Part shown: positions 14,677 to 22,069 of the stretch, one piece after another
Numbering within the stretch: position 1 is the first letter of the stretch
How the letters are laid out: every line of letters begins with the position of its first letter
Assembly (NCBI GenBank): GCA_025997675.1
Contig: BNUX01000035.1
Location: 1 to 28,243 of the forward strand
Source: Spirochaetia bacterium
GTDB lineage: Bacteria; Spirochaetota; Spirochaetia; Treponematales; Breznakiellaceae
Direction: 5' to 3'
DNA length: 28,243 bases
Made by a program: the position numbers and the translations under genes
Notes under the pieces: generated by a model
The model's database searches: none
What the model was told of the DNA's origin: nothing
Seen by the model: the letters and a program-made list of their open reading frames with translations, nothing else

Positions 14677-16014
14677 TTATTTAGGGACCGCGATGACTTC
14701 CTTCAATTCCGGTTTCTTCTTCAGTTGTTCCGCCAGGCCCTCGACGCGGGCCTTGTTCACGTAGTCCTTTTTCTGGAAGGAGTAGGTGAACTTGGTATGC
14801 ACGTCGTAGGTCCCCTTCATCAGGGCGTAGGCGTCCTCGGTCATCACCAGTTCTTCGTCGGTGGGGATGATGAAGACGGGGATCTTCGATTCCGGCTTGG
14901 AGATGAGGCTCTCGGTGTTCCGGGTGCAGGCAATGTTGTTCTTTTTGGGATCGTAGACAATGCCGAGACCCTCAAGGCCCGCGAGGACCTTCTCCCGGAT
15001 GATGGCGCTGAATTCCCCGACCCCGGCGGTAAAGACCAGGCCGTCCACCCGGCCCAGCTCGGCAAAATACCCGCCGATGTACTTCTTTATCCGTTGGGCT
15101 TCCATCTCGATGGCCAGGGCGGAACATTTATCCCCCTCTGCGGCCGCATTCTGTATGTCCCGGCGGTCGGCGTATTTACCGGTGATCCCCAGGAGGCCGG
15201 ACTTCTTGTTCAGGGCGCTTTCCATGTCCGTGGGGCTTATACCGGCCTTCCGCATCACGTAGAAGGGCAGGGCCGGGTCCATGTCCCCGGACCGGGTCCC
15301 CATGATGAGCCCCTCAAGGGGGGTAATGCCCATGGAGGTGTCGTAGGAGCAGCCGTCCTTAACGGCATTTACCGAAGCGCCGTTCCCAATATGACAGATG
15401 ATGAGGTTGGTCTTGTAGGGGTCCTTGCCCAGGAGCACCGCGGCGCGTTTGGAGCAATAGAGAAAGCTGGTGCCGTGGAAGCCGTAGCGGCGGACGCCGT
15501 ATTTTTCGTACCATTCGTAGGGCACGGCGTAGAGGTAGGACTTCGCCGGCATAGTTTGATGCCAGGCGGTATCCATGATGGCGCAATGGGGCACATTGGG
15601 CAGTACCTTCTTCGCGGCCTCAATTCCCAGGATGTTGGCGGGGTTGTGGAGGGGACCCAGGTCCTTAACCTCGTCCAGGGTCTTCATCACATTGTCATCC
15701 ACAATAACCGACTTGATAAACTTGTCACCCCCGTGAACCACCCGGTGTCCCACGGCCTTGATTACCGACATATCGGTAAGAACCCCGGTTTCCTTATCGG
15801 TCAGGGTCTTGATGATAAGGTCCACCGCCTCCGTATGGGTGGGGCAGGGATGCTGGAGGGTAATTTCTTCCTTACCCTTCTTTTGATGCTTGATAAAGGA
15901 ATCCCCCAGGGTAACCTTTTCAACGACGCCCACCGCCAGGACATCCTTGGCGTCCCAGTCATAGACCTGATACTTGGCGGAGGATGATCCGCAGTTCAGT
16001 ACTAAAATAACCAT
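14677..16014 (-). CDS. ackA: Acetate kinase
   Basis: Interconverts acetyl phosphate + ADP and acetate + ATP, the substrate-level phosphorylation step of acetate-producing fermentation. The 445-residue protein has the N-terminal phosphate-binding NCGSSSAKY (7-15), GHRVVHGG with R91 and H94, FHGTSFLY, and [13 protein letters not shown] near the C-terminus, all family signatures. Start: ATG at 16014, preceded by AGAGGAG; a 23-codon upstream extension lies over the promoter and is rejected. The usual partner pta is not adjacent; the gene is monocistronic, with its own promoter and terminator. Confidence 0.96.
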   Translation of the reverse strand: MVILVLNCGSSSAKYQVYDWDAKDVLAVGVVEKVTLGDSFIKHQKKGKEEITLQHPCPTHTEAVDLIIKTLTDKETGVLTDMSVIKAVGHRVVHGGDKFIKSVIVDDNVMKTLDEVKDLGPLHNPANILGIEAAKKVLPNVPHCAIMDTAWHQTMPAKSYLYAVPYEWYEKYGVRRYGFHGTSFLYCSKRAAVLLGKDPYKTNLIICHIGNGASVNAVKDGCSYDTSMGITPLEGLIMGTRSGDMDPALPFYVMRKAGISPTDMESALNKKSGLLGITGKYADRRDIQNAAAEGDKCSALAIEMEAQRIKKYIGGYFAELGRVDGLVFTAGVGEFSAIIREKVLAGLEGLGIVYDPKKNNIACTRNTESLISKPESKIPVFIIPTDEELVMTEDAYALMKGTYDVHTKFTYSFQKKDYVNKARVEGLAEQLKKKPELKEVIAVPK

Positions 16015-16054
16015 GTATTTCTCCTCTTTAGTGATTTTCGAGCTATTCGGTAGA

Positions 16055-16083
16055 ATTATATCATAAGGATGGGATTTTGTCAT
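16055..16083 (-). promoter_or_regulatory. Promoter of ackA
   Basis: Minus strand: -35 ATGACA (16078-16083), 17-bp spacer, perfect -10 TATAAT (16055-16060). A further TTGACA lies upstream at 16088-16093, too far for this -10. Confidence 0.7.
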
Positions 16084-16191
16084 TATGAAATGTCAATTTT
16101 TGCGGTAAAAAGTGCCCTTGTAGGGCATGCCCGTCAACGGAGATCCCCCCGATGTAAAGCAAATTTTATATGCTAAATGCGGGCAAAATGG
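16084..16191. other. Divergent intergenic region between ackA and lipoprotein promoters
   Basis: Gene-free. Contains a short hairpin TGCCC-TTGTA-GGGCA (around 16111-16125) and AT-rich sequence. No further element recognised. Confidence 0.4.
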
Positions 16192-16220
16192 TTGACAAAT
16201 CCCTATAAGCACGGTAGACT
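16192..16220 (+). promoter_or_regulatory. Promoter of the collagen-like lipoprotein gene
   Basis: Perfect -35 TTGACA (16192-16197), 17-bp spacer, -10 TAGACT (16215-16220). The expected start near 16227 leaves an unusually long leader of about 245 nt. Confidence 0.7.
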
Positions 16221-16403
16221 GTAAGGTATCGTATTGGCAGGTTATGTGAAATCTCCTGTTGATTTAGTTGGGGCCTTACAAAGAGGTACCCGGGCGGCGG
16301 CGTTTCCTGCAAAGAGTGACGCCCCCCCGGGGGGTTCTAATGGACTGTGTTGCTATACGCCTTCCGGCGGTATGGTTCGGTGCCCGTTAGCCCTCTTTAT
16401 TGG

Positions 16404-16449
16404 CCTTCCGCATGTTTGTGCGGAAGGACATCCGAATATTATTCGGATG
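16404..16449 (+). promoter_or_regulatory. Two tandem perfect hairpins in the long 5' leader
   Basis: CCTTCCGCA (16404-16412) pairs with TGCGGAAGG (16419-16427) around a 6-nt loop; immediately after, CATCCGAAT (16429-16437) pairs with ATTCGGATG (16441-16449) around ATT. Both have 9 perfect pairs. Neither is followed by a T-run; the ribosome binding site follows some 10 nt later. Further upstream there is a C7G6 run (from 16322) and a bulged hairpin around ATACGCC/GGCGGTAT. Likely roles are mRNA stability or translational control; it matches no riboswitch I know. Confidence 0.6.
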
Positions 16450-16470
16450 AATATAATGAAGGAGGACTCT

Positions 16471-18270
16471 ATGATAAAGAAGAGTCTCGTATTCGGAATG
16501 CTCGCCCTATTGATGGCGGCATTTGTTTCTGTTTCCTGCGAAAGCCCGGTGGACGCCGAGAAGGGTGAGCCAGGTGAGAAGGGTGATACAGGGTCCGCTG
16601 GTCCTGGGAGTGTTACTCCGGGTCCGTCAGGGTCTATCATCCTTGACGGTACTGTGCCATCTAGCGCCGTACAAGCCGCTGTCGACTCAGGGGCGCCCCT
16701 TATTATCGGTGAGCTTGTCATTAGTGCCGGCGATGTAGACTTCAAAACCGCCAATGTTACCATTGGAACCTCATTACTCGGTGAAAGCGCGAGGATCGTC
16801 CGCTTGGAGAGGGCAACCGTTACGTTTAAAGAGAACGCTTTTATTGCGAGTACCGGCAACGACGGTGTCATAATCGCAAATCAAGCGGTGCTTGATAAGG
16901 TTGATGACGCCTCAAGTAAAGTCCTGCTCGTAGGCTCGGTCCCTGCAGTAGCCAACTGGGGAACTGCAACAGCGTTGGCGGTCAATAACGCAACAGATGC
17001 GGACGTGGTTGGGACAAAAGTTGCGGCCGGCTCAGTGCTCTATGTTCTCAACACGCTGAGTTTGTCAGTCGGCACGTTCCCCACCATTCTCGGCCAAATT
17101 GCCGTGCTTGGCACCCTGAACAACACCGGTGTAGCTCTTACTGCCTCAGAGCTGAGTGCGGCACCGGCGAATGGGAAGTTAACGCTTGCGGGTTCAGTGA
17201 TTTCCAACAAAAGCATAGACACCGGCACGGTTGTCGTGACACTTGCCGGCGACCTGACCCTGACCGGCACGGCGACACTCACAACCGGCAATGCTGCTTT
17301 AAGCGCCAGAAACCTTGTTGCGGGAAGCACGGTAACCTTCGGAAACAACCTGGTCTTGTCGGGTACCGCTAATATTACCGGCGCTGCCACCATCACCGGT
17401 ACATCTTCAATCGCCAAGCTTGCCACCTTTAGCAACGATGTCACGGTACTTACCGGCGGCACGTCACTGGCATTGACCGGCGGCGCTTCTTTTGCTGCCG
17501 GCAAGAAACTCACCCCCGATGGCAGCGTAACCTCGGCCTTCTTTGACTCCGCCGCCGCGTGGACCCTTCCCGTAGGCACGATCGTTACCAAAGGCTCCAA
17601 GAGTCTTGACTTCGCCCAAAACAGCAAGCTTACGAGTGCTGTCAGGGTGAACGGGGTTGCGGCAGTCAGACCTATCCAAACCGCCGGTTTTGAAATTACC
17701 ACCGGCTCGCTGACCTTCGGCGACAGTCCCGACACGGTTGTACTGACCAAAGCGATCCTGGCGGGCACCACCACCGCGACCAACACCTTCACCGGCAAAT
17801 CCGCAGGTGTTGACCTCGGCGTCACAGCCACCGTCACGGTAAAGAACAGCGGCGTAATCACCCTTAATGGCGGGGGGCTTTTCACCTTTGATGATGACGG
17901 CAATGTGATCACCCTTGAACCGGGCGCCGCCATTGACGCAAAATCCGGCACCGCTAAATTCGGTGAAGGCACCCAGACGGATACCAAGATTTCTGTGAAG
18001 AAGACTTCGACAAATGGTCTTGCGCTAGGGACAGTAAGTGGCACCGCCGGAGCATGGATAATTACCGAAGGCTCTCCTGGGACGAACCTCTCTGGTAGCG
18101 CAGGCGCAGATGCGAAAATCGTAGGCGCCTTAGCTTTGGACTTCAACGGTACCTCTAACGTTAATGCTGATCCTTGTGCTGTACCCGGTGCCGGTGCTGT
18201 TCCTGCCGCCGTTGCCGGCAAGGTTACTGCGGGTGGGGATACTACCCTGGTGTTCGTCGGAACGGACTAG
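16471..18270 (+). CDS. Surface lipoprotein with collagen-like stretch and Thr/Gly-rich repeats
   Basis: Function unknown; probably an outer-surface structural or adhesive lipoprotein. The 599-residue product starts MIKKSLVFGM with a hydrophobic signal and lipobox VSVSC (C23). Residues 32-46 are collagen-like Gly-X-Y triplets (GEP GEK GDT GSA GPG). The remainder, from about 55 to the end, is dominated by imperfect short beta-strand-like segments rich in T, G, A and V (for example LTLTGTATLTTGNAAL), suggesting a beta-helix or beta-solenoid. The ATG at 16471 has GGAGG 5 nt upstream; an in-frame extension through the leader lacks coding character. It has its own promoter and terminator, and stands alone. 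Confidence 0.8.
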   Translation: MIKKSLVFGMLALLMAAFVSVSCESPVDAEKGEPGEKGDTGSAGPGSVTPGPSGSIILDGTVPSSAVQAAVDSGAPLIIGELVISAGDVDFKTANVTIGTSLLGESARIVRLERATVTFKENAFIASTGNDGVIIANQAVLDKVDDASSKVLLVGSVPAVANWGTATALAVNNATDADVVGTKVAAGSVLYVLNTLSLSVGTFPTILGQIAVLGTLNNTGVALTASELSAAPANGKLTLAGSVISNKSIDTGTVVVTLAGDLTLTGTATLTTGNAALSARNLVAGSTVTFGNNLVLSGTANITGAATITGTSSIAKLATFSNDVTVLTGGTSLALTGGASFAAGKKLTPDGSVTSAFFDSAAAWTLPVGTIVTKGSKSLDFAQNSKLTSAVRVNGVAAVRPIQTAGFEITTGSLTFGDSPDTVVLTKAILAGTTTATNTFTGKSAGVDLGVTATVTVKNSGVITLNGGGLFTFDDDGNVITLEPGAAIDAKSGTAKFGEGTQTDTKISVKKTSTNGLALGTVSGTAGAWIITEGSPGTNLSGSAGADAKIVGALALDFNGTSNVNADPCAVPGAGAVPAAVAGKVTAGGDTTLVFVGTD

Positions 18271-18278
18271 TCTCTCTC

Positions 18279-18300
18279 CTACGCGAGAGTAATCGCGTAG
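18279..18300 (+). other. Hairpin after the lipoprotein gene
   Basis: CTACGCGA (18279-18286) and TCGCGTAG (18293-18300) form a perfect 8-bp stem with a 6-nt loop, 8 nt past the stop codon and just ahead of the terminator. It may protect the 3' end. Confidence 0.6.
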
Positions 18301-18308
18301 CATGAACG

Positions 18309-18344
18309 AAAGCCGCTTCCTGTATGGGGGGCGGCTTTTTCTTT
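18309..18344 (+). terminator. Intrinsic terminator of the lipoprotein gene
   Basis: AAAGCCGC (18309-18316) pairs with GCGGCTTT (18331-18338), followed by a T-rich run (TTTTTCTTT). Confidence 0.85.
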
Positions 18345-18419
18345 GGGGGGTGTTGAGAAGGGGCGGGGCGCCCGGCATATTGCCAGGCCCTGGGCATATT
18401 CCCGCAGCCCTTTTTGCGG

Positions 18420-18425
18420 TATAAT
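18420..18425 (+). promoter_or_regulatory. -10 box of cassette copy 1
   Basis: Perfect TATAAT at 18420-18425. The -35 is degraded here (ATTCCC at the position where copy 2 has TTGTCC). The expected start near 18432 leaves a short leader that includes GGAGG (18433-18437) just before the ATG at 18443. Confidence 0.6.
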
Positions 18426-18442
18426 GAGGCATGGAGGCTTAT

Positions 18443-18634
18443 ATGGGAACTACATGGAAACCCGTCCAACCAACGGAAATTAAAGACATCAAGATCATCC
18501 GGGAAGTAATCGCGCAGATTCGCAAACCCATCCCGCCCGAGGTGTATGCGCGGCTTGAGGAACAGGACCGGGCGCTCGACGGGGCGTTTCGGCCATTGGA
18601 GCCGCTGAAGCCGCCGGAAGAGAACAGAGAGTGA
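18443..18634 (+). CDS. Small cassette protein, copy 1 (antitoxin candidate)
   Basis: No family recognised. A 63-residue acidic/proline-rich protein starting MGTTWKPVQPTEIKDIKIIR. The first 37 residues are identical to the copy at 19253; the C-terminal third differs. I chose the ATG at 18443 because GGAGG lies 5 nt upstream; an ATG 12 nt earlier is too close to the predicted transcription start. It overlaps the downstream GNAT start by 4 nt (GTGA). A short protein coupled to a GNAT enzyme is the classic order of GNAT-type toxin-antitoxin modules, so antitoxin is the leading idea, but it does not look like the ribbon-helix-helix DUF1778 antitoxins and has no obvious DNA-binding motif. Confidence 0.7.
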   Translation: MGTTWKPVQPTEIKDIKIIREVIAQIRKPIPPEVYARLEEQDRALDGAFRPLEPLKPPEENRE

Positions 18635-19191
18635 GTACTCCTATCGTCATTAACCGATATAACGGTAAAGAGTATTTTGCTCTGGAACGGCTTGCCGCCG
18701 GGGCGCCGGTTGGGGCTTTCGAGTGCCGCATTGGCGAGTATGCCGATTACCTGCGGGAGGATGCCTTCCGTACCCAGACTGACCATGTCGCCCTGACATG
18801 GCTGCTTCGGGAACGGGAGAATCACGGGATCGCCGGTTATATGTCGCTCATTGCTGATGCGGTAAAGCTGTCCACGGCTGAAAAGGAACTGCATAAGCTT
18901 GACTATCCGTTCAAAACTATCCCAGCCATGAAGATTGGCAAACTGGCTGTTGCCGAGGCATTCCGGCAAAAATACCGGGGTGTAGGCACCTACCTGATCT
19001 ATCATGCCGGACGTTTTGCCCGCAATTCCATCAACCCTTACTGCGCGGCCCGCTTCCTCACCGTTGACGCCGATGTGGAGCATGACGAGGGTGTTTTGGC
19101 GTTTTACCAAAAGACCGGCTTCGCGCCCAACGCCGAGCTGACCGGCAAACACCGCAAGACTATCAGTATGAGGCTCGATTTGTATGTTTAA
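18631..19191 (+). CDS. GNAT-family acetyltransferase, copy 1 (toxin candidate)
   Basis: 186 residues starting at GTG 18631, coupled to the small protein through GTGA. The C-terminal half has the GNAT acetyl-CoA site: IGKLAVAEAFRQKYRGVGTYLI (strand 4 and the R-G-V-G-T pyrophosphate loop), then FLTVDADVEHDEGVLAFYQKTGF, matching the VDA...FY...GF ending of TacT-like toxins that acetylate charged tRNA. The substrate here is unknown; other GNAT roles (small molecule or protein acetylation) are possible. About 25 residues differ from copy 2, 21 of them within the first 83. Confidence 0.8.
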   Translation: MSTPIVINRYNGKEYFALERLAAGAPVGAFECRIGEYADYLREDAFRTQTDHVALTWLLRERENHGIAGYMSLIADAVKLSTAEKELHKLDYPFKTIPAMKIGKLAVAEAFRQKYRGVGTYLIYHAGRFARNSINPYCAARFLTVDADVEHDEGVLAFYQKTGFAPNAELTGKHRKTISMRLDLYV

Positions 19192-19207
19192 GGGGGCGCC
19201 CGGCATA

Positions 19208-19235
19208 TTGTCCACAGCCCTTTTTGCGGTATAAT
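19208..19235 (+). promoter_or_regulatory. Promoter of cassette copy 2
   Basis: -35 TTGTCC (19208-19213), 16-bp spacer, perfect -10 TATAAT (19230-19235). The GGAGG ribosome binding site lies in the few bases between the expected start and the ATG at 19253. Confidence 0.6.
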
Positions 19236-19252
19236 GGGGCATGGAGGCTTAT

Positions 19253-19435
19253 ATGGGAACTACATGGAAACCCGTCCAGCCAACGGAAATTAAAGACATC
19301 AAGATCATCCGGGAAGTAATCGCGCAGATTCGCAAACCCATCCCGCCCGAGGTGTATGCGCGGATAGAAGAGCGAAACCGGAAGCTTGCGAGGGCGTTTC
19401 GGCCATTGGATCCGCCGGAAGAGGACAAGCAGTGA
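19253..19435 (+). CDS. Small cassette protein, copy 2 (antitoxin candidate)
   Basis: 60 residues, identical to copy 1 through residue 37 (PPEVYAR), then diverging to IEERNRKLARAFRPLDPPEEDKQ, with a short net deletion. GGAGG precedes the ATG at 19253 and the stop overlaps the GNAT start by GTGA, as in copy 1. Retention of both reading frames, the coupling and the promoter suggests both copies are functional. Confidence 0.7.
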   Translation: MGTTWKPVQPTEIKDIKIIREVIAQIRKPIPPEVYARIEERNRKLARAFRPLDPPEEDKQ

Positions 19436-19992
19436 ATCCCCCGGTCGCCATAACCGAAGATAACGGGGATGCGTATTTCATCATAGAACGGCTTGCCGCC
19501 GGTACGCCGCTTGGGGCATTTGAATGCCGCATTGGCGAGTACGCCGATTATCTGCGGGAAGACGCGCTCCGCGCCCAGGCCGACCATGTCGCCCAAACAT
19601 GGCTTTTTCGGGAACGGGAGAGCCACGGGATTGTCGGCTATATGTCGCTTATCGCCGATGCGGTAAAGCTGTCCACGACTGAAAAGGAACTGCATAAGCT
19701 TGACTATCCGTTCAAAACTATTCCGGCGATGAAGATTGGCAAACTGGCGGTTGCTGAGGCATTCCGGCAAAAATACCGGGGTGTAGGTACCTACCTGATC
19801 TATCATGCCGGACGTTTTGCCCAGGATTTCGTCAACCCCTACTGCGCGGCTCGCTTCCTCACCGTTGACGCCGATGTGGAGCATGACGAGGGTGTTTTGG
19901 CGTTTTACCAAAAGACCGGCTTCGCGCCCAACGCCGAGCTGACCGGCAAACACCGCAAGACTATCAGTATGAGGCTCGATTTGTATGTTTAA
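19432..19992 (+). CDS. GNAT-family acetyltransferase, copy 2 (toxin candidate)
   Basis: 186 residues from GTG at 19432, same length and same acetyl-CoA motif as copy 1 (FRQKYRGVGTYLI, then VDADVEHDEGVLAFYQKTGF). Differences from copy 1 cluster at residues 2-27 and 46-83, with one isolated block of four (RNSI to QDFV) near residue 132. The enzyme is intact, with no frameshift. It is followed immediately by a third, truncated cassette leader. Confidence 0.8.
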   Translation: MNPPVAITEDNGDAYFIIERLAAGTPLGAFECRIGEYADYLREDALRAQADHVAQTWLFRERESHGIVGYMSLIADAVKLSTTEKELHKLDYPFKTIPAMKIGKLAVAEAFRQKYRGVGTYLIYHAGRFAQDFVNPYCAARFLTVDADVEHDEGVLAFYQKTGFAPNAELTGKHRKTISMRLDLYV

Positions 19993-20046
19993 GGGGGCGC
20001 CCGGCATATTGTCCACAGCCCTTTTTGCGGTATAATGAGGCATGGA
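19993..20046 (+). repeat. Truncated third cassette leader with intact promoter
   Basis: Repeats the leader of copy 2 from GGGGGCGCCCGGCATATTG to ATGGA, including TTGTCC (20009-20014) and TATAAT (20031-20036), then departs from the cassette sequence. It is evidence of a longer former array or of a promoter-bearing repeat unit. The -10 boxes of copies 2 and 3 are 801 bp apart. Confidence 0.9.
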
Positions 20047-20101
20047 CGCGCAAAAAGGCGGCGTCATTGAGGCGGACACTCGTTTTGTGCGGGCATATTA
20101 G
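20042..20101 (+). CDS. Possible 19-residue ORF after the orphan cassette promoter
   Basis: ATG at 20042 (the same ATG position as the upstream, non-chosen ATG of the full cassettes) opens a 19-codon frame, MDAQKGGVIEADTRFVRAY, ending in TAG. It may be the remnant of a replaced or deleted cassette. No ribosome binding site is visible, since the GGAGG of the full copies is lost. Coding status is doubtful. Confidence 0.2.
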   Translation: MDAQKGGVIEADTRFVRAY

Positions 20102-20237
20102 TCCTTCAACTGAGCGGATGAGCGGAAACAGATGCCGATGCACGGATAAAACTCAAACACCTCTATCATCAATTCCGGCTCTGAAGTCACCAATTGTGAC
20201 CGCAAACCCTGCCCTCCCGCTGCTCTTTCCCAAACCC
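20102..20237. other. Intergenic stretch upstream of thrS
   Basis: Gene-free. An open frame crosses it but has no ribosome binding site and runs out of frame over thrS. No repeat, hairpin or other element recognised. Confidence 0.5.
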
Positions 20238-20266
20238 TTGACGTGCTGCGCTAAAAAGCGGATAGT
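20238..20266 (+). promoter_or_regulatory. Probable promoter of thrS
   Basis: -35 TTGACG (20238-20243), 17-bp spacer, weaker -10 GATAGT (20261-20266). It gives a leader of about 15 nt with CGAGG as ribosome binding site. A TATACT abutting the ATG (20282-20287) is too close to drive this start. Confidence 0.5.
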
Positions 20267-20287
20267 AAACCATTCCCGAGGTATACT

Positions 20288-22063
20288 ATGTCCGATGCAA
20301 AAGCAGTTTCCAAAGATGAAAAAGTGGCGATTATCCGCCATTCGGTTAGTCATGTCATGGCCCAGGCGGTCACCCGGCTTTTCCCCGGGACCAAGGTCGC
20401 CATCGGCCCGAGTATAGAGAACGGCTTTTATTACGATTTCCAGTTCCTTAGCTCCGTGGTGGAGGAGGATCTTGCCGCCATTGAAGCGGAGATGAAGCGG
20501 ATCATCGATTCCAAGCAGGATTTTGTCCAGCTTGAGCTAAGTCGTGACGAGGCGTTGAAGCGTTTTGCCGATGAACCCTTCAAAACCGAGCTGATAAGCG
20601 AGCTTCCCGCCGACGCCGCCATCACCATCTACGAAAACCATGATTCCGGCGGAACCACCCAATGGGCGGACCTCTGCCGCGGTCCCCACGTAGCCAATAC
20701 CCGGGAGATCAACTCCGCCGCCTTTAAACTGATGAGCATCGCCGGGGCCTACTGGCGGGGGGACGAGAAGCGGCCCATGCTTACCCGCATCTACGGAACC
20801 GCCTGGGAGAGCCCCAAGGACCTCAAGGGCTACCTTGCTTTCCTGGAGGAAGTGGAGAAGCGGGACCACCGCCGGCTGGGGAAGGAACTGGACCTCTACT
20901 CTATCCACGAGGAAGCCGGGGCGGGGCTTATCTACTGGCATCCAAACGGGGGCCGTATGCGGGTGGCCATCGAAGACTTCTGGCGCAAGCTGCATTACCG
21001 CAACGGCTACGAGATCCTCTACACCCCCCACATCGGGAAGTCCTGGCTCTGGGAAACCTCGGGCCACCTGGGCTTCTACAAGGGCAACATGTATTCCCCC
21101 ATGCAGATTGATAACCAGGACTACATCATCAAACCCATGAACTGTCCCTTCCATATAATGATCTACAAGAACAAGGGGCGAAGCTACCGGGATTTGCCCC
21201 TGCGCTGGGCGGAACTGGGCACGGTCTACCGCTACGAGCGTTCCGGGGTGCTCCACGGCCTGCTCCGGGTCCGGGGCTTTACCCAGGACGATGCCCACAT
21301 CTTCTGTACCCCCGGCCAGATCGAGGATGAAATCCGGGAGGTGCTGCGGTTCAGCCTGCACCTTTGGAAGGTGTTTGGGTTTAAGGACATCAAGGCCTAC
21401 CTGGCCACCAAGCCTGCGGAATCCGTGGGTGAACAGAGCCGCTGGGATACCGCCATGGAATCCCTGCGCAAAGCGATTACCGCCGAGGGGCTGGAGTACG
21501 AGATGGACGAGGGGGGCGGCGCATTCTACGGCCCCAAAATAGACCTGAAGATAAAGGACGCCCTGGGCCGGGAGTGGCAAATGACCACCATCCAGTTTGA
21601 TTTCAACGAGCCCGAGCGTTTCGATATGACCTTTGTGGACGCCGACGGCCAGCACAAGCGGCCCTACATGGTTCACCGGGCCCTGCTCGGTTCCCTGGAA
21701 CGCTTCTTCGGGGTGCTTATCGAACACTTCGGCGGGGCCTTCCCGGTGTGGATAGCCCCGGAACAGGTGGCGGTGATCCCCGTGGCGGAAGGCTTTAACG
21801 ACTACGCCAAAAAGGTTGCAGGTGAACTCAAGGCCCGGGACCTCCGGGTTACGGCGGAACTGGACGACGGCAGGCTCAACGCGAAGATCCGGGAGTGCCA
21901 GAACCGGAAAATCCCCTACATGCTGGTGGTGGGCCAACGGGAGGCCGACGAGGGCACGGTTTCTATTCGGTTACGGGATGGGAAACAGCTCCCGGCCATG
22001 AAGGTGGCGGAATTTGCCGATTACGCGCTCAACAAGGTCAATACACAGGCCTTGGAATTGTAA
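20288..22063 (+). CDS. thrS: Threonyl-tRNA synthetase lacking the TGS domain
   Basis: Charges tRNA-Thr and edits mischarged serine. The 591-residue protein begins almost directly at the editing domain: HSVSH (H18, H22) and CRGPH (C130, H134) are the four editing-site residues. The class II catalytic core follows, with KPMNCPFHIM (zinc cysteine), motif 2 YRYERSGVLHGLLRVRGFTQDDAHIF, and the GSLERFFGVLIEH motif 3, then a C-terminal anticodon-binding domain. The N-terminal TGS domain found in the roughly 640-residue bacterial form is absent, a known natural variant. ATG at 20288 preceded by GAGG. The DUF2156 gene follows after 6 nt. Confidence 0.96.
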   Translation: MSDAKAVSKDEKVAIIRHSVSHVMAQAVTRLFPGTKVAIGPSIENGFYYDFQFLSSVVEEDLAAIEAEMKRIIDSKQDFVQLELSRDEALKRFADEPFKTELISELPADAAITIYENHDSGGTTQWADLCRGPHVANTREINSAAFKLMSIAGAYWRGDEKRPMLTRIYGTAWESPKDLKGYLAFLEEVEKRDHRRLGKELDLYSIHEEAGAGLIYWHPNGGRMRVAIEDFWRKLHYRNGYEILYTPHIGKSWLWETSGHLGFYKGNMYSPMQIDNQDYIIKPMNCPFHIMIYKNKGRSYRDLPLRWAELGTVYRYERSGVLHGLLRVRGFTQDDAHIFCTPGQIEDEIREVLRFSLHLWKVFGFKDIKAYLATKPAESVGEQSRWDTAMESLRKAITAEGLEYEMDEGGGAFYGPKIDLKIKDALGREWQMTTIQFDFNEPERFDMTFVDADGQHKRPYMVHRALLGSLERFFGVLIEHFGGAFPVWIAPEQVAVIPVAEGFNDYAKKVAGELKARDLRVTAELDDGRLNAKIRECQNRKIPYMLVVGQREADEGTVSIRLRDGKQLPAMKVAEFADYALNKVNTQALEL

Positions 22064-22069
22064 TAGGTA

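Larger units (their letters stand above)
18365..19191 (+). repeat. Tandem cassette copy 1 (small protein + GNAT)
   Basis: First copy of a direct repeat of about 0.8 kb. Leader begins GGGGCGCCCGGCATATTG; compared with copies 2 and 3 it has a few extra bases (CAGGCCCTGGGCATATT) before CAGCCCTTTTTGCGG. The TATAAT boxes of copies 1 and 2 are 810 bp apart. Confidence 0.95.
19192..19992 (+). repeat. Tandem cassette copy 2 (small protein + GNAT)
   Basis: Second full copy, directly abutting copy 1: its leader GGGGGCGCCCGGCATATTG starts right after the stop codon of GNAT copy 1. The 3' part of the GNAT gene is nearly identical to copy 1, while the segment from the end of the small gene into the start of the GNAT gene is clearly diverged. 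Confidence 0.95.

Noticed and set aside
14653..15987. 444-codon plus-strand frame over ackA
   Set aside because: Exactly antisense to ackA; His/Gly/Val-rich composition typical of shadow frames.
16234..16470. N-terminal extension of the collagen-like lipoprotein
   Set aside because: The open frame covers the hairpin-rich leader and would bury the signal peptide; GGAGG precedes the ATG at 16471.
17040..18221. 393-codon minus-strand frame in the lipoprotein gene
   Set aside because: Antisense of Thr/Gly repeats; Pro/Val/Ala-rich with no start signal.
18439..20079. Paired minus-strand frames of 267 and 276 codons over both GNAT cassettes
   Set aside because: They resemble each other only because the DNA is duplicated; the plus-strand pairs have promoters, ribosome binding sites and a GNAT fold.
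20025..20417. 130-codon plus-strand frame between the cassette array and thrS
   Set aside because: No ribosome binding site, no recognisable protein, and it overlaps thrS out of frame.
20537..21937. 466-codon minus-strand frame over thrS
   Set aside because: Antisense shadow of thrS.
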